Of a stretch of DNA of 64,000 nt, positions 1 through 10,659 are shown one piece after another. The notes beneath the pieces are model-generated. The model did not search any database. It was not told the origin of the DNA and worked only from the letters and a program-made list of their open reading frames with translations. The DNA is from Lysobacter enzymogenes (lineage in GTDB: Bacteria; Pseudomonadota; Gammaproteobacteria; Xanthomonadales; Xanthomonadaceae). Where the stretch lies: contig NZ_CP067396.1 of assembly GCF_023617245.1 (NCBI RefSeq), forward strand, positions 4,987,001 through 5,051,000. The letters are read 5' to 3'. The translations under genes were made by a program, and so were the position numbers. Position 1 is the first letter of the stretch, and each line of letters begins with the position of its first letter.

Positions 1-1099
1 CGCGCGGGCCCGACGTCGGCGCCGCCGATCTGCTGGCGGCGCAGGCGCGGTTGCGCCGCTACCTCAGCGTCACCCCGCTGCACCACGCCGAGCGCTTCGG
101 CTGCTGGCTGAAACTCGAGAACCTGCAGCGCACCGGTTCGTACAAGGTGCGCGGCGCGCTCAACGCGCTGCTGGCCGCGCGCGAACGCGGCGATCACCGC
201 CCGGTGATCGCCGCCTCGGCCGGCAACCACGCCCAGGGCCTGGCCTGGGCCGCGTATCGCCTCGGCGTCAACGCGATCACGGTGATGCCGCGCTGCGCGC
301 CGCAGACCAAGATCGCCGGCGTCGCCCACTGGGGCGCGACCGTGCGCCTGCACGGCGATACCTACGACGAAGCCAAGGCCTTCGCCATCGAACTGGCGCA
401 GCAGCACGATTACCGCCTGCTGTCGGCGTTCGACGATCCCGACGTGATCGCCGGCCAGGGCACGGTCGGCCTGGAGCTGGCCGCGTTCGCGCCCGACGTG
501 GTGCTGGTGCCGATCGGCGGCGGTGGGCTCGCGTCCGGCGTCGCATTGGCGCTGAAATCGCAGGGCGTGCGCATCATCGGCGCGCAGGTCGAAGGCGTCG
601 ACTCGATGGCGCGCGCGCTGCGCGGCGACCGCCGCCTGATCGAACCGGCCGCGACCCTGGCCGACGGCGTGCGGGTCAAGGACCCCGGCCGCCTGACCGA
701 ACGCCTGCTGGCGGACCTGCTCGACGACGTGGTGATCGTGCGCGAAGCCGAACTGCGCGAAACCCTGGTCCGGCTGGCGTTGGAAGAACACATCATCGCC
801 GAAGGCGCCGGCGCGCTGGCGCTGGCCGCCGGCCGCCGCATCGCCGCCAAGCGCAAGTGCGCGGTGGTCTCCGGCGGCAACGTGGACGCCGGCGTGCTGG
901 CGCAGTTGTTGTCGGAAGTGCGACCGCGCGCACCGCGGCGCCCGCGCCGTCGCAATCGCGACACCTCGCTGTCGCGCGCCGGCGCCAGCATCGAGGTGGA
1001 CATTTACCAACTCGCCAATCTGCCGCCGCCGCGCGCGGCCGCGGCCTCCGCTCGACCTTCCCCCTCCCCGCATCGCACCGTTACAGAGGACGTCACCCC

Positions 1100-1103
<4 letters not shown>
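1..1103 (+). CDS. ilvA: Threonine dehydratase, PLP-dependent (5' end outside window)
   Basis: PLP enzyme that converts threonine to 2-oxobutanoate, the entry step to isoleucine. The reading frame is open from base 3, so the true start lies upstream. The PLP-lysine motif GSYKVRGA is at about 150, the phosphate-binding glycine loop PIGGGGLASG at about 513-540, and a terminal SGGN at about 873. The protein stops only about 60 residues after the catalytic fold, so the C-terminal ACT-like regulatory domain of E. coli IlvA (about 500 residues) is absent; length fits the short, regulation-free form. Its TGA overlaps the leuA ATG by 4 bp (ATGA), which indicates translational coupling and a joint ilv-leu operon. 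A catabolic TdcB-type role is possible from sequence alone, but the operon context favours biosynthesis. Confidence 0.88.
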
Positions 1104-2716
<1,613 letters not shown>

Positions 2717-2860
2717 AGCACCAAAGCCCCTCTCCCGCTTGCGGGAGAGGGGTTGGGGTGAGGGCCGCGCGCCCTCATCCGGCCCTTCGGGCCACCTTCT
2801 CCCGCACGCGGGAGAAGGAAAACCAATAACTCAAAGCACAAAGCCATAGTCGACTCCACC
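2717..2860. repeat. Intergenic palindrome cluster between leuA and leuC
   Basis: Three hairpins fill this gap. The first pairs 2727-2738 with 2741-2752 (12 bp, CCCCTCTCCCGC arm). The second is the short GGCCC-TTC-GGGCC at 2781-2793. The third pairs 2795-2805 with 2808-2818 (CCTTCTCCCGC arm). The two outer stems are variants of one another, a pattern known for xanthomonad intergenic repeats. No T-tract follows, so a simple terminator is unlikely; processing or attenuation inside the operon is possible. Confidence 0.7.
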
Positions 2861-4291
2861 ATGACTGCAGCCACTCAACCCACCACCTTGTTCGACAAAC
2901 TGTGGAACGCCCACCTGGTCGCGCCCGAATCCGAGGCAGCGCCGGCGGTGCTCTACATCGACCTGCACCTGATCCACGAAGTGACCTCGCCGCAGGCCTT
3001 CGCCGAGCTAGAAGCGCGCGGCCTGGGCCCGCGCCGGCCCGACCTGACCAAGGGCACGCTCGACCACTCCACCCCGACCCTGCCCGCCGGCGCCGACGGC
3101 CGCCCGCCCTACTACACCGCCGAAGCCGAGCACCAGGTCGACACCCTGCGCCGCAACTGCGCGCGCCACGGCGTCGAACTGTTCGACTACGACAGCGCGC
3201 ACCGCGGCATCGTCCACGTGATCGGCCCGGAACTGGGCCTGACCCAGCCCGGCCAGACCATCGTCTGCGGCGACAGCCACACCGCCACCCACGGCGCGTT
3301 CGGCGCGCTGGCCTTCGGCATCGGCACCAGCGAAGTCGGCCACGTGCTGGCCACCCAGTGCCTGCTGCAGCGCAAGCCCAAGACCCTGGCGATCAACGTC
3401 GAAGGCGAACTCGCGCCCGGCGTCGGCGCCAAGGACCTGATCCTGCACATCATCGGCGCGATCGGCGTCAACGGCGGCACCGGCCATGTCATCGAATACC
3501 GCGGCTCGACCATCCGCGCGCTGTCGATGGACGAGCGCATGACCGTATGCAACATGTCGATCGAGGCCGGCGCGCGCGCCGGACTGATCGCGCCGGACCG
3601 GATCACCTTCGACTATCTCGCCGGCACCCCGCGCGCGCCGCGCGGCGCCGACTGGGACCGCGCGGTCGCGCGCTGGAGCGCATTCAAGACCGACGACGGC
3701 GCCGCGTTCGACCGCGAAGTGCATATCGACGCCGGCGCGATCAAGCCGACCCTGACCTGGGGCACGCATCCGGGCCAGGTCGCGGCGATCGACGCGCGCC
3801 TGCCGCAGGCCGACGACGCCGACGAAGCCAAGGCGCTGGCCTACATGGGCTTCGACGGCGGCGCGCCGATGGCGGGACGGCCGGTGGACGTGGTGTTCGT
3901 CGGCAGTTGCACCAACTCGCGCCTGTCCGACCTGCGCCAGGCCGCGCAGGTGCTGCGCGGGCGCCGCGTGCATCCGCGCGTGCGCATGCTGGTGGTGCCC
4001 GGCTCCGAACAGGTCAAGCGCGACGCCGAGGCCGAGGGCATCGACGCGGTGGTGCGCGCGGCGGGCGCCGAATGGCGCGAGCCGGGCTGTTCGATGTGCA
4101 TCGCCATGAACGGCGATCTGGTCGGCGCCGGCCAGCTGGCCGTATCCACCAGCAACCGCAATTTCGAAGGCCGCCAGGGCAAGGGCGCGCGCACCCTGCT
4201 GGCCTCGCCGCTGACCGCCGCGGCCTGCGCCGTGGCCGGGCACGTGGTCGATCCGCGCGAGTATCTGACCGACGTCAAGGAGGTCGCGTAA
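2861..4291 (+). CDS. leuC: 3-isopropylmalate dehydratase large subunit
   Basis: Aconitase-family subunit that isomerises 2- to 3-isopropylmalate with LeuD. It has 476 residues, the usual family length. The three [4Fe-4S] cysteines are visible: one in FVGSCTNSRLSDL (about 3900) and two in PGCSMCIAMN (about 4083-4110). The substrate region GDSHTATHGAFGALAFGIG is intact. Start ATG at 2861 lies after the intergenic hairpins. Its TAA shares one base with the ATG of leuD, so the two subunits are translationally coupled. Confidence 0.96.
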   Translation: MTAATQPTTLFDKLWNAHLVAPESEAAPAVLYIDLHLIHEVTSPQAFAELEARGLGPRRPDLTKGTLDHSTPTLPAGADGRPPYYTAEAEHQVDTLRRNCARHGVELFDYDSAHRGIVHVIGPELGLTQPGQTIVCGDSHTATHGAFGALAFGIGTSEVGHVLATQCLLQRKPKTLAINVEGELAPGVGAKDLILHIIGAIGVNGGTGHVIEYRGSTIRALSMDERMTVCNMSIEAGARAGLIAPDRITFDYLAGTPRAPRGADWDRAVARWSAFKTDDGAAFDREVHIDAGAIKPTLTWGTHPGQVAAIDARLPQADDADEAKALAYMGFDGGAPMAGRPVDVVFVGSCTNSRLSDLRQAAQVLRGRRVHPRVRMLVVPGSEQVKRDAEAEGIDAVVRAAGAEWREPGCSMCIAMNGDLVGAGQLAVSTSNRNFEGRQGKGARTLLASPLTAAACAVAGHVVDPREYLTDVKEVA

Positions 4292-4911
4292 TGTCCAACG
4301 GCATCTCCGAAGTCGTCTCGCGCACCGTGGTGCTGCGCGAACGCAACATCGACACCGACCAGATCATCCCCGCGCGCTTCCTCACCACCACCGAGCGCAA
4401 GGGCCTGGGCAAGTTCGCCTTCAACGACTGGCGCTATCTCGCCGACGGCGCGCCGAACCCGGAGTTCGAGTTCAACAAGCCGGCCAACGCCGGCGCCGCG
4501 ATCCTGGTCGCCGGACGCAACTTCGGCTGCGGCTCCTCGCGCGAACACGCGCCGTGGGCGCTGACCGACCTGGGCCTGCGCGCGGTGATCAGCAGCGAGA
4601 TCGCCGACATCTTCCGCAGCAACTCGCTCAAGAACGGCCTGCTGCCGATCGTGGTCGAGCAGGAACTGCTGGACGAATTGCTGGACCGGCCCGGCATCGA
4701 GTTGCGCATCGACGTGCGCGACCGCCGCCTGCACATGCCCGACGGGCGCAGCGTCCGGTTCCCACTCGACGCCTTCGCCCAGACCTGCCTGATCGAGGGC
4801 GTCGACCAGCTCGGCTACCTGCTGCGCCAGCTCGACGCCATCCACGTCTACGAACAACGCCGCGCCGCGGCCCACCAAGAATCCCCACAGGAGCAAGTCC
4901 ATGCGCGCTGA
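4291..4911 (+). CDS. leuD: 3-isopropylmalate dehydratase small subunit
   Basis: Swivel-domain subunit of isopropylmalate isomerase, 206 residues. Characteristic segments are NIDTDQIIPARFL near the N-terminus and FGCGSSREHAPWAL in the middle. The start at 4291 is supported by a strong AAGGAGG at 4278-4284 inside the end of leuC and by the one-base stop/start overlap. The 3' end overlaps leuB by 11 bp. This frame is open across most of leuC, but the upstream part is only the shadow of that gene. Confidence 0.95.
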   Translation: MSNGISEVVSRTVVLRERNIDTDQIIPARFLTTTERKGLGKFAFNDWRYLADGAPNPEFEFNKPANAGAAILVAGRNFGCGSSREHAPWALTDLGLRAVISSEIADIFRSNSLKNGLLPIVVEQELLDELLDRPGIELRIDVRDRRLHMPDGRSVRFPLDAFAQTCLIEGVDQLGYLLRQLDAIHVYEQRRAAAHQESPQEQVHAR

Positions 4912-5989
4912 CATCGTCGTTCTCGAAGGCGACGGCATCGGTCCGGAAGTCACCGCCGCCACGGTCCAGGTGCTGCAGGCGCTCGCCGCCCGCTACGGCC
5001 ACCAGTTCGAGCTGCAGCGCCACCTGATCGGCGGCGCCGCCATCGACGCCAGCGGCGAGCCGCTGCCGGCGGCGACGCTGCAGGCCTGCCAGCGCAGCGA
5101 TGCGGTGCTGCTCGGCGCGGTCGGCGGGCCCAAGTGGTCCGATCCCAAGGCCAAGGTGCGTCCCGAGCAGGGCCTGCTGGCGCTGCGCAAGGGCTTGGGC
5201 TTGTACGCCAACCTGCGCCCGGTGCAGCCGCACGCGGCCACGCTCGGCGCCTCGCCGATCAAGCCGCACCTGCTCGCCGGCGTGGACATGATCGTGGTGC
5301 GCGAGCTCACCGGCGGCATCTATTTCGGCGACAAGCAGCGCAGCGCGTCGTCCGCCAGCGACCTGTGCGAATACAGCGTGGCCGAGATCGAACGCGTGGT
5401 CCGCCGCGCCTGCCAGCTGGCGCGCGGCCGCCGCGGGCACGTGGTCAGCGTGGACAAGGCCAACGTGCTGGAAACCTCGCGGCTGTGGCGCGAGGTGGCG
5501 ACGCGGGTGGCGCGCGAGGAATTCCCCGACGTGACCCTGGAGCACCAACTGGTCGATTCGATGGCCATGCACCTGATCGCCAAGCCGCGCGCGTTCGACG
5601 TGATCGTCACCGAGAACATGTTCGGCGACATCCTCACCGACGAAGCCTCGATGCTGGCCGGCTCGCTCGGCCTGCTGCCCTCGGCCTCGCTGGGCGAGGG
5701 CAAGGTCGGCCTGTACGAGCCGATCCACGGCTCGGCGCCCGACATCGCCGGCCGCGGCATCGCCAACCCCTGCGGCACGATCCTCAGCGCCGCCCTGCTG
5801 CTGCGCCACTCGCTGGGCCTCGACGCGGAAGCGGCCTGCCTGGAACAAGCGGTGGCCGCGGTGCTCGACGCCGGCGTGCTGACCGCCGACCTGGCCCCGG
5901 CCGGCGAGGCCGCGACCACCGCCCAGTTCACCGCCGCGGTGCTGGCCCAGCTCGACCTGCCCTGCCACGTCGCCGAACTGCGCGACTGA
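4901..5989 (+). CDS. leuB: 3-isopropylmalate dehydrogenase
   Basis: NAD-dependent oxidative decarboxylase that produces 2-oxoisocaproate, 362 residues. Signature segments are LEGDGIGPEV at the N-terminus, the Mg-binding region with ENMFGDILTDEASMLAGS, and EPIHGSAPDIAG near the C-terminus. The start overlaps leuD by 11 bp and has AGGAG about 9 bases upstream (4889-4893). It is the last gene of the operon; an intrinsic terminator follows at 6128-6158. Confidence 0.96.
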   Translation: MRADIVVLEGDGIGPEVTAATVQVLQALAARYGHQFELQRHLIGGAAIDASGEPLPAATLQACQRSDAVLLGAVGGPKWSDPKAKVRPEQGLLALRKGLGLYANLRPVQPHAATLGASPIKPHLLAGVDMIVVRELTGGIYFGDKQRSASSASDLCEYSVAEIERVVRRACQLARGRRGHVVSVDKANVLETSRLWREVATRVAREEFPDVTLEHQLVDSMAMHLIAKPRAFDVIVTENMFGDILTDEASMLAGSLGLLPSASLGEGKVGLYEPIHGSAPDIAGRGIANPCGTILSAALLLRHSLGLDAEAACLEQAVAAVLDAGVLTADLAPAGEAATTAQFTAAVLAQLDLPCHVAELRD

Positions 5990-6127
5990 AACGCGGCGGC
6001 CGTCGCTCTCCCGGCGGGAGAGCGACGGCGCGGACTCCTTCCCAACGGCACAGGCCCCATGCATCGCGACCGCATTCCCCGACAACAAAGCGGACCCACC
6101 GCTCTCTCCGGCAACACCATTCCCCTC

Positions 6128-6158
6128 GCCCGATGCTCCCCCGCATCGGGCTTTTTTT
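6128..6158 (+). terminator. Rho-independent terminator of the leu operon
   Basis: A 9-bp stem (GCCCGATGC, 6128-6136, with 6143-6151) around TCCCCC is followed by seven Ts (6152-6158). A smaller palindrome, GCTCTCCC/GGGAGAGC, sits just after leuB at about 6005-6023. The remainder of 5990-6315 shows no gene; the glpD promoter should lie between this terminator and 6316. Confidence 0.9.
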
Positions 6159-6315
6159 CGTCCGCGCGCCGGCGCGCGACCGACATCGATCCCTCACCCG
6201 CCATTGATGTGAACCCAGGCAACAATCGCGGCAACACGCTGTGCGATCATCCCGACGCACCCTGGGCAGGCGCCACGCAGCCCGCAGTCCGAAGCGAACG
6301 CGCCCCCGAAACCGC

Positions 6316-7821
6316 ATGACCGAAGCAGAAGCACCCACGGCCGACCTGCTGATCGTCGGCGGCGGCATCAACGGCGCGGCGATCGCGCGCGACGCGGCCG
6401 GACGCGGATTGTCCGTGGTGCTGTGCGAGCGCGGCGACATCGCCTCGCACACCTCCAGCGCCAGCACCAAGCTGATCCACGGCGGGCTGCGCTATCTCGA
6501 ACAGTTCGAGTTCGCCCTGGTCGGCAAGGCCCTGGCCGAACGCAAGCGCCTGCTGCGCATGGCCCCGCACATCATCTGGCCGCTGCGCTTCGTGCTGCCG
6601 CACCAGCCGCACCTGCGTCCGGCGTGGATGATCCGCATCGGCCTGTTCCTCTACGACCGCCTCGGCGGGCGCCGCAGCCGCGAGCTGCCGGGCTCGCGCT
6701 CGGTCAACCTGCGCAAGCACATCGCCGGGCGGCCGCTGCGCGAGGAATTCAGCCGCGGCTTCGTCTATTCCGACGCCTGGGTGCAGGACGCGCGGCTGTG
6801 CGTGCTCAACGCCATGGACGCGGCCGAACGCGGCGCGCAGGTGTGGGTGCGCACCGCCTGCATCGGCGCCGAACGCGGCGCGCGGCACTGGCAGGCGCAA
6901 CTGCGCGGCCCCGACGGCGCGCTGCGCCAAGTCCGCGCGCGCGCCCTGGTCAACGCCACCGGGCCGTGGGCGGCGAGCTTCCTCGACCAGGTCGCGCACG
7001 TCGCCCACCAACGCAACCTGCGCCTGATCAAGGGCAGCCACATCGTGGTGCCGCGCCTGTTCGACCACGACCACGCCTACATCTTCCAGCAGCCCGACCG
7101 GCGCATCGTGTTCGCGATTCCCTACGAACACGACTACACCCTGATCGGCACCACCGACGTGGACTACCGCGAAGACCCGTCGGCGCCGCGCATTTCCACC
7201 CAGGAAATCGACTACCTGTGCGCCGCCGCCTCGCGCTATTTCCAGCGCCCGGTGCTGGCCGAGGACGTGGTCTGGACCTACAGCGGCGTGCGCCCGCTGC
7301 TCGACGACGACAGCGACAAGGCCTCGCAGGTCACCCGCGACTACGTGCTCGACCTCGACCGCGAAGGCGCGCCGCTGCTGAGCGTGTTCGGCGGCAAGAT
7401 CACCACCGCGCGCAAGCTCGCCGAGGAAGCATGCGACACCCTGGCGCCGCTGCTGGACAACCGCCGCGGCGCCTGGACCGGAGCCTCCAAGCTGCCCGGC
7501 GGCGATCTGCCGGACGCCGATTTCGAGGCATTTTTCGAGGACTTCAGCCTGCGCCGGCCGTGGCTGCCGGACCCGCTGGCCTACCGCCTGTGCCGCAACT
7601 ACGGCAGCCGCGCGCTGCGCATCGTCGAGAGCTGCGTGCGCCTGGAGGACCTCGGCGAGCGCTTCGGCGCCGATCTGTACCGGGCCGAGGTCGATTACCT
7701 GATCGACTTCGAATGGGCGCGCACGGCCGAGGACATCTTGTGGCGGCGGTCCAAGCTCGGCCTGCGTTTCGACGCCGCGGGCCGCGAGGCCTTGCAGCGC
7801 TACATCGCCCAACGCGCATGA
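6316..7821 (+). CDS. glpD: Aerobic glycerol-3-phosphate dehydrogenase
   Basis: FAD-dependent, membrane-associated enzyme that oxidises glycerol 3-phosphate to DHAP and feeds the quinone pool. The predicted protein has 501 residues, the same as E. coli GlpD. The N-terminal dinucleotide motif LLIVGGGINGAAIARDAAG and the following STKLIHGGLRYLE are typical. ATG at 6316 was preferred over an in-frame start at 6241 because the FAD motif then begins at about residue 10. It opens a glycerol cluster with glpF and glpK; no glpR repressor gene is present in the window. Confidence 0.95.
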   Translation: MTEAEAPTADLLIVGGGINGAAIARDAAGRGLSVVLCERGDIASHTSSASTKLIHGGLRYLEQFEFALVGKALAERKRLLRMAPHIIWPLRFVLPHQPHLRPAWMIRIGLFLYDRLGGRRSRELPGSRSVNLRKHIAGRPLREEFSRGFVYSDAWVQDARLCVLNAMDAAERGAQVWVRTACIGAERGARHWQAQLRGPDGALRQVRARALVNATGPWAASFLDQVAHVAHQRNLRLIKGSHIVVPRLFDHDHAYIFQQPDRRIVFAIPYEHDYTLIGTTDVDYREDPSAPRISTQEIDYLCAAASRYFQRPVLAEDVVWTYSGVRPLLDDDSDKASQVTRDYVLDLDREGAPLLSVFGGKITTARKLAEEACDTLAPLLDNRRGAWTGASKLPGGDLPDADFEAFFEDFSLRRPWLPDPLAYRLCRNYGSRALRIVESCVRLEDLGERFGADLYRAEVDYLIDFEWARTAEDILWRRSKLGLRFDAAGREALQRYIAQRA

Positions 7822-7834
7822 CCGCCGAGGCCCC

Positions 7835-7966
7835 CTGTAGGAGCGGCGCGAGCCGCGACAACGAATCCGCAACCACGGCGAAAGTCCCCGCCGGGCGAAA
7901 GACGCAGATGCGGAAGGAGGCGTCGTAGTTGCGGATTCGCGGTCGCGGCTCGCGCCGCTCCTACAG
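7835..7966. repeat. Long inverted repeat of the GTAGGAGCGGCGCGAGCC family
   Basis: Two 39-nt arms (7835-7873 and 7928-7966) are reverse complements at 37 of 39 positions, with a 54-nt loop. The same core (GGAGCGGCGCGAGCCGCGAC) recurs near 43031, 43160, 62515 and, inverted, 62578, so this is a dispersed genomic repeat. The RNA would form a very long hairpin between glpD and glpF. Confidence 0.85.
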
Positions 7967-8015
7967 GCAGATACCCACAACGCTGACGTAACGCGACTCA
8001 AGGAGATCCACCGCA

Positions 8016-8735
8016 ATGGCGACACCGATGGCGCAATACCTCAGCGAATTCATCGCCACCGCGATGCTGATCCTGCTCGGCAACGGCGTGGTCGCCGGCG
8101 CGCTGCTCAACAAGTCCAAGGCACAAGGCGCCGGCTGGGGCGTGATCACCGCGGCCTGGGGCCTGGCGGTGCTGATCGGCATCTGCATCGCCGGTCCGAC
8201 CAGCGGCGCGATCATGAATCCCGCGCTGACCATCGCCCTGGCCGCGATCGGCAAGCTGGCGTGGGCGCTGGTGCCCGGCTTCGTGATCGCCCAGATCGCC
8301 GGCGCCTTCGTCGGCGCGACCCTGGTGTGGCTGACGTATCTCGCCCACTGGCGGGTCAGCGACGATCCCGAACTCAAGCGCGCGATCTTCTGCACCTCGC
8401 CGGCGATCCGCGACACCAAGGCCAACGTGCTGACCGAAGTCATCGGCACCTTCGCCCTGACCTTCGGCGCGCTCGCCATCGGCGCCAACAGCTTCGCTCC
8501 GGGCCTGGGCCCGCTCGGCGTCGGCCTGCTGGTGGTGGTGATCGGCATGTCGCTCGGCGGCCCGACCGGCTACGCCATCAATCCCGCGCGCGACCTCGGC
8601 CCGCGCCTGGCCCACGCGCTGCTGCTGATCGCCGGCAAGGGCGGCTCGGACTGGGGCTACGCCTGGGTCCCGGTGGTGGCGCCGATCGTCGGCGCGGTGC
8701 TGGGCGCGTTCGCGTTCCAAGCCGTTTACGGCTAG
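8016..8735 (+). CDS. glpF: Glycerol uptake facilitator, aquaglyceroporin
   Basis: MIP-family channel, 239 residues, that admits glycerol across the inner membrane. Two half-helix motifs are present, NPA near residue 68 (IMNPALTIAL) and NPAR near residue 189 (INPARDLGPR). The aspartate after the second motif is the residue that marks glycerol-conducting rather than strict water channels. Hydrophobic segments alternate through the whole protein. AAGGAG at 8000-8005 supports the start. It lies between glpD and glpK. Confidence 0.93.
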   Translation: MATPMAQYLSEFIATAMLILLGNGVVAGALLNKSKAQGAGWGVITAAWGLAVLIGICIAGPTSGAIMNPALTIALAAIGKLAWALVPGFVIAQIAGAFVGATLVWLTYLAHWRVSDDPELKRAIFCTSPAIRDTKANVLTEVIGTFALTFGALAIGANSFAPGLGPLGVGLLVVVIGMSLGGPTGYAINPARDLGPRLAHALLLIAGKGGSDWGYAWVPVVAPIVGAVLGAFAFQAVYG

Positions 8736-8746
8736 GAGCGAGCGCA

Positions 8747-8836
8747 GAGGAGTGAGGAGTGAGCAAAAGCGCTCCCTTCGCCTCCACGCTATCCTCCGCC
8801 CGCGGCCTGAAGCTTTTTCTCGCTCCTCACTCCTCT
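8747..8836. repeat. Inverted GGAGTGAGGAG repeat between glpF and glpK
   Basis: A 14-nt arm at 8747-8760 (AGAGGAGTGAGGAG) is exactly complementary to 8823-8836, with further partial matches (GAGTGAGC / GCTCACTC) outside. A closely related hairpin occurs at 22735-22797. It may act as a transcript stabiliser or partial terminator between glpF and glpK. Confidence 0.7.
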
Positions 8837-8861
8837 CCGCTCACTCCTCGCCCTGACCGCC

Positions 8862-10367
8862 ATGACCCAGCGCTACATCCTAGCCATCGACCAAGGCACC
8901 ACCAGCTCGCGCGCCATGCTGTTCGACCGCGACGGCAGCATCGTCGGTGTGGCGCAACGCGAGTTCGAGCAGATCTTCCCGCGGCCGGGCTGGGTCGAGC
9001 ACGATCCCAGCGAGATCCTCGCCAGCGTGCAGACCACCGCCATCGAGGTGATGACCAAGGCGCGGGTGAGCGCGTCGCAGATCGCCGGAATCGGCATCAC
9101 CAACCAGCGCGAGACCACCGTGGTGTGGGACCGCCACACCGGGCAAGCGGTGCACAACGCCATCGTCTGGCAGTCGCGGCAGACCGCGCAGATCTGCGAG
9201 CAGCTCAAGGCCGACGGCTACGAGGCGATGGTGCGCGAACGCACCGGCCTGCTGATCGACGCGTATTTCTCCGGCACCAAGGTCAAGTGGATCCTCGACA
9301 ACGTCGAGGGCGCGCGGGCCAAGGCCGAGCGCGGCGACCTGCTGTTCGGCACCATCGACACCTGGCTGATCTGGAACCTGTCGGAGAACAAGGCCCACGT
9401 CACCGACTACTCCAACGCCTCGCGCACGTTGATGTACGACATCCACAAGCGCCAGTGGTGCCCGGAACTGCTGGAGATGCTAGGCGTGCCGGCCTCGATG
9501 CTGCCGGAAGTCCGCTCCAGCAGCGAGGTCTACGCCCACACCGGCGCGCGCCATTTCTTCAACAACTCGGTGCCGATCTGCGGCGTCGCCGGCGACCAGC
9601 AGGCGGCGCTGTTCGGCCAGGCCTGCTTCGAGGCCGGCATGGCCAAGAACACCTACGGCACCGGTTGCTTCCTGCTGATGAACACCGGCGAAAAGGCCGT
9701 GCGTTCGGACAACGGCCTGCTGACCACCATCGCCTGGGGCATCGACGGCAAGGTCGAGTACGCGCTGGAGGGCAGCATCTTCGTCGCCGGCTCGGCGGTG
9801 CAATGGCTGCGCGACGGCCTGCGCATGCTCGGCAAGGCCAGCGACTCGCAGGCCTACGCCGAGCGCGCGCGCTCGACCGAGGGCGTGTACTTCGTTCCGG
9901 CCTTCGTCGGCCTGGGCGCGCCGTACTGGCGCAGCGACGTGCGCGGCGCGGCGTTCGGCCTGACCCGCGGCACCAGCAAGGAACACTTCGTCCGCGCCGT
10001 GCTCGAATCGCTGGCTTACCAGACCCGCGACGTGCTCAGCGCGATGCAGGCCGACGCCGGCATCGAACTGACCTCGCTGCGCGCCGACGGCGGCGCCATC
10101 GCCAACGACTTCACCGCGCAGTTCCAGGCCGACATCCTCGATGTCGCCCTGGAGCGGCCGCGGATCAACGAGACCACCGCGCTCGGCGCGGCGTATCTGG
10201 CGGGATTGGCGGTGGGCTTCTGGGACAGCCGCGAACAGATCGCGCAGCAGTGGCAGATCGAGCGCAGCTTCGCGCCGAAGATGCTGGAAGCCGAGCGCGA
10301 GAAGCTCTATGCGGGATGGAAGCGGGCGATCGAGGCGACGCTCGCTTTCAGCGTCGAGCATGCGTAG
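8862..10367 (+). CDS. glpK: Glycerol kinase
   Basis: FGGY-family kinase, 501 residues, that phosphorylates glycerol with ATP to give the GlpD substrate. The N-terminal phosphate-binding segment AIDQGTTSSRAMLFD and the central GVAGDQQAALFGQ are diagnostic; the C-terminal ATP-site region LRADGGAIANDF is also present. The start ATG at 8862 is immediately after the repeat-filled gap behind glpF. Intact family length, no anomaly seen. Confidence 0.96.
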   Translation: MTQRYILAIDQGTTSSRAMLFDRDGSIVGVAQREFEQIFPRPGWVEHDPSEILASVQTTAIEVMTKARVSASQIAGIGITNQRETTVVWDRHTGQAVHNAIVWQSRQTAQICEQLKADGYEAMVRERTGLLIDAYFSGTKVKWILDNVEGARAKAERGDLLFGTIDTWLIWNLSENKAHVTDYSNASRTLMYDIHKRQWCPELLEMLGVPASMLPEVRSSSEVYAHTGARHFFNNSVPICGVAGDQQAALFGQACFEAGMAKNTYGTGCFLLMNTGEKAVRSDNGLLTTIAWGIDGKVEYALEGSIFVAGSAVQWLRDGLRMLGKASDSQAYAERARSTEGVYFVPAFVGLGAPYWRSDVRGAAFGLTRGTSKEHFVRAVLESLAYQTRDVLSAMQADAGIELTSLRADGGAIANDFTAQFQADILDVALERPRINETTALGAAYLAGLAVGFWDSREQIAQQWQIERSFAPKMLEAEREKLYAGWKRAIEATLAFSVEHA

Positions 10368-10659
10368 GCAGCAACCCCATAACCCGACCCGTTCCGCTGC
10401 GCCACGCACAACCCCGTCATTCCGGCGAACGCCGGAACCCATTTTGACTTTGCTGTTGCTGTTGCTATCGCTGCTCGCGGGCAACGAAAGGCAAGATCAA
10501 CAACGAAAGGCAAGATCAAAGTGGGTTCCGGCTTTCGCCGGAATGACGGTTTTTTGCAACGAGTAATGGGTTGGGCGGGCGAGTAATGGGTTGGGCGGGC
10601 GAGGCTGCGGCCGCAGCCGCGGCTGCAATCGCGACCGCAGCCGGAGCCACAACCCCGAC
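10368..10659. repeat. Repeat-rich convergent spacer between glpK and the RND pump
   Basis: A dispersed CCGTCATTCCGGCGAA-type element at 10414-10449 faces an inverted copy at 10518-10549, so the spacer can fold into a long hairpin between the convergent genes. Inside it a 19-bp unit (CAACGAAAGGCAAGATCAA) is duplicated at 10482-10500 and 10501-10519. A second perfect 20-bp tandem duplication (GAGTAATGGGTTGGGCGGGC) covers 10561-10600. No gene is seen. Related CCGTCATTCC elements occur at about 21534-21568 and 62628-62660. Confidence 0.8.

Noticed and set aside
857..1099. Upstream extension of leuA to base 857
   Set aside because: The added residues are the shadow of ilvA; the ATGA overlap and Shine-Dalgarno at 1100 fix the start.
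7835..7966. A riboswitch or glycerol-sensing leader between glpD and glpF
   Set aside because: The same sequence recurs at unrelated loci (43031, 62515), so it is a dispersed repeat and not a dedicated regulator.
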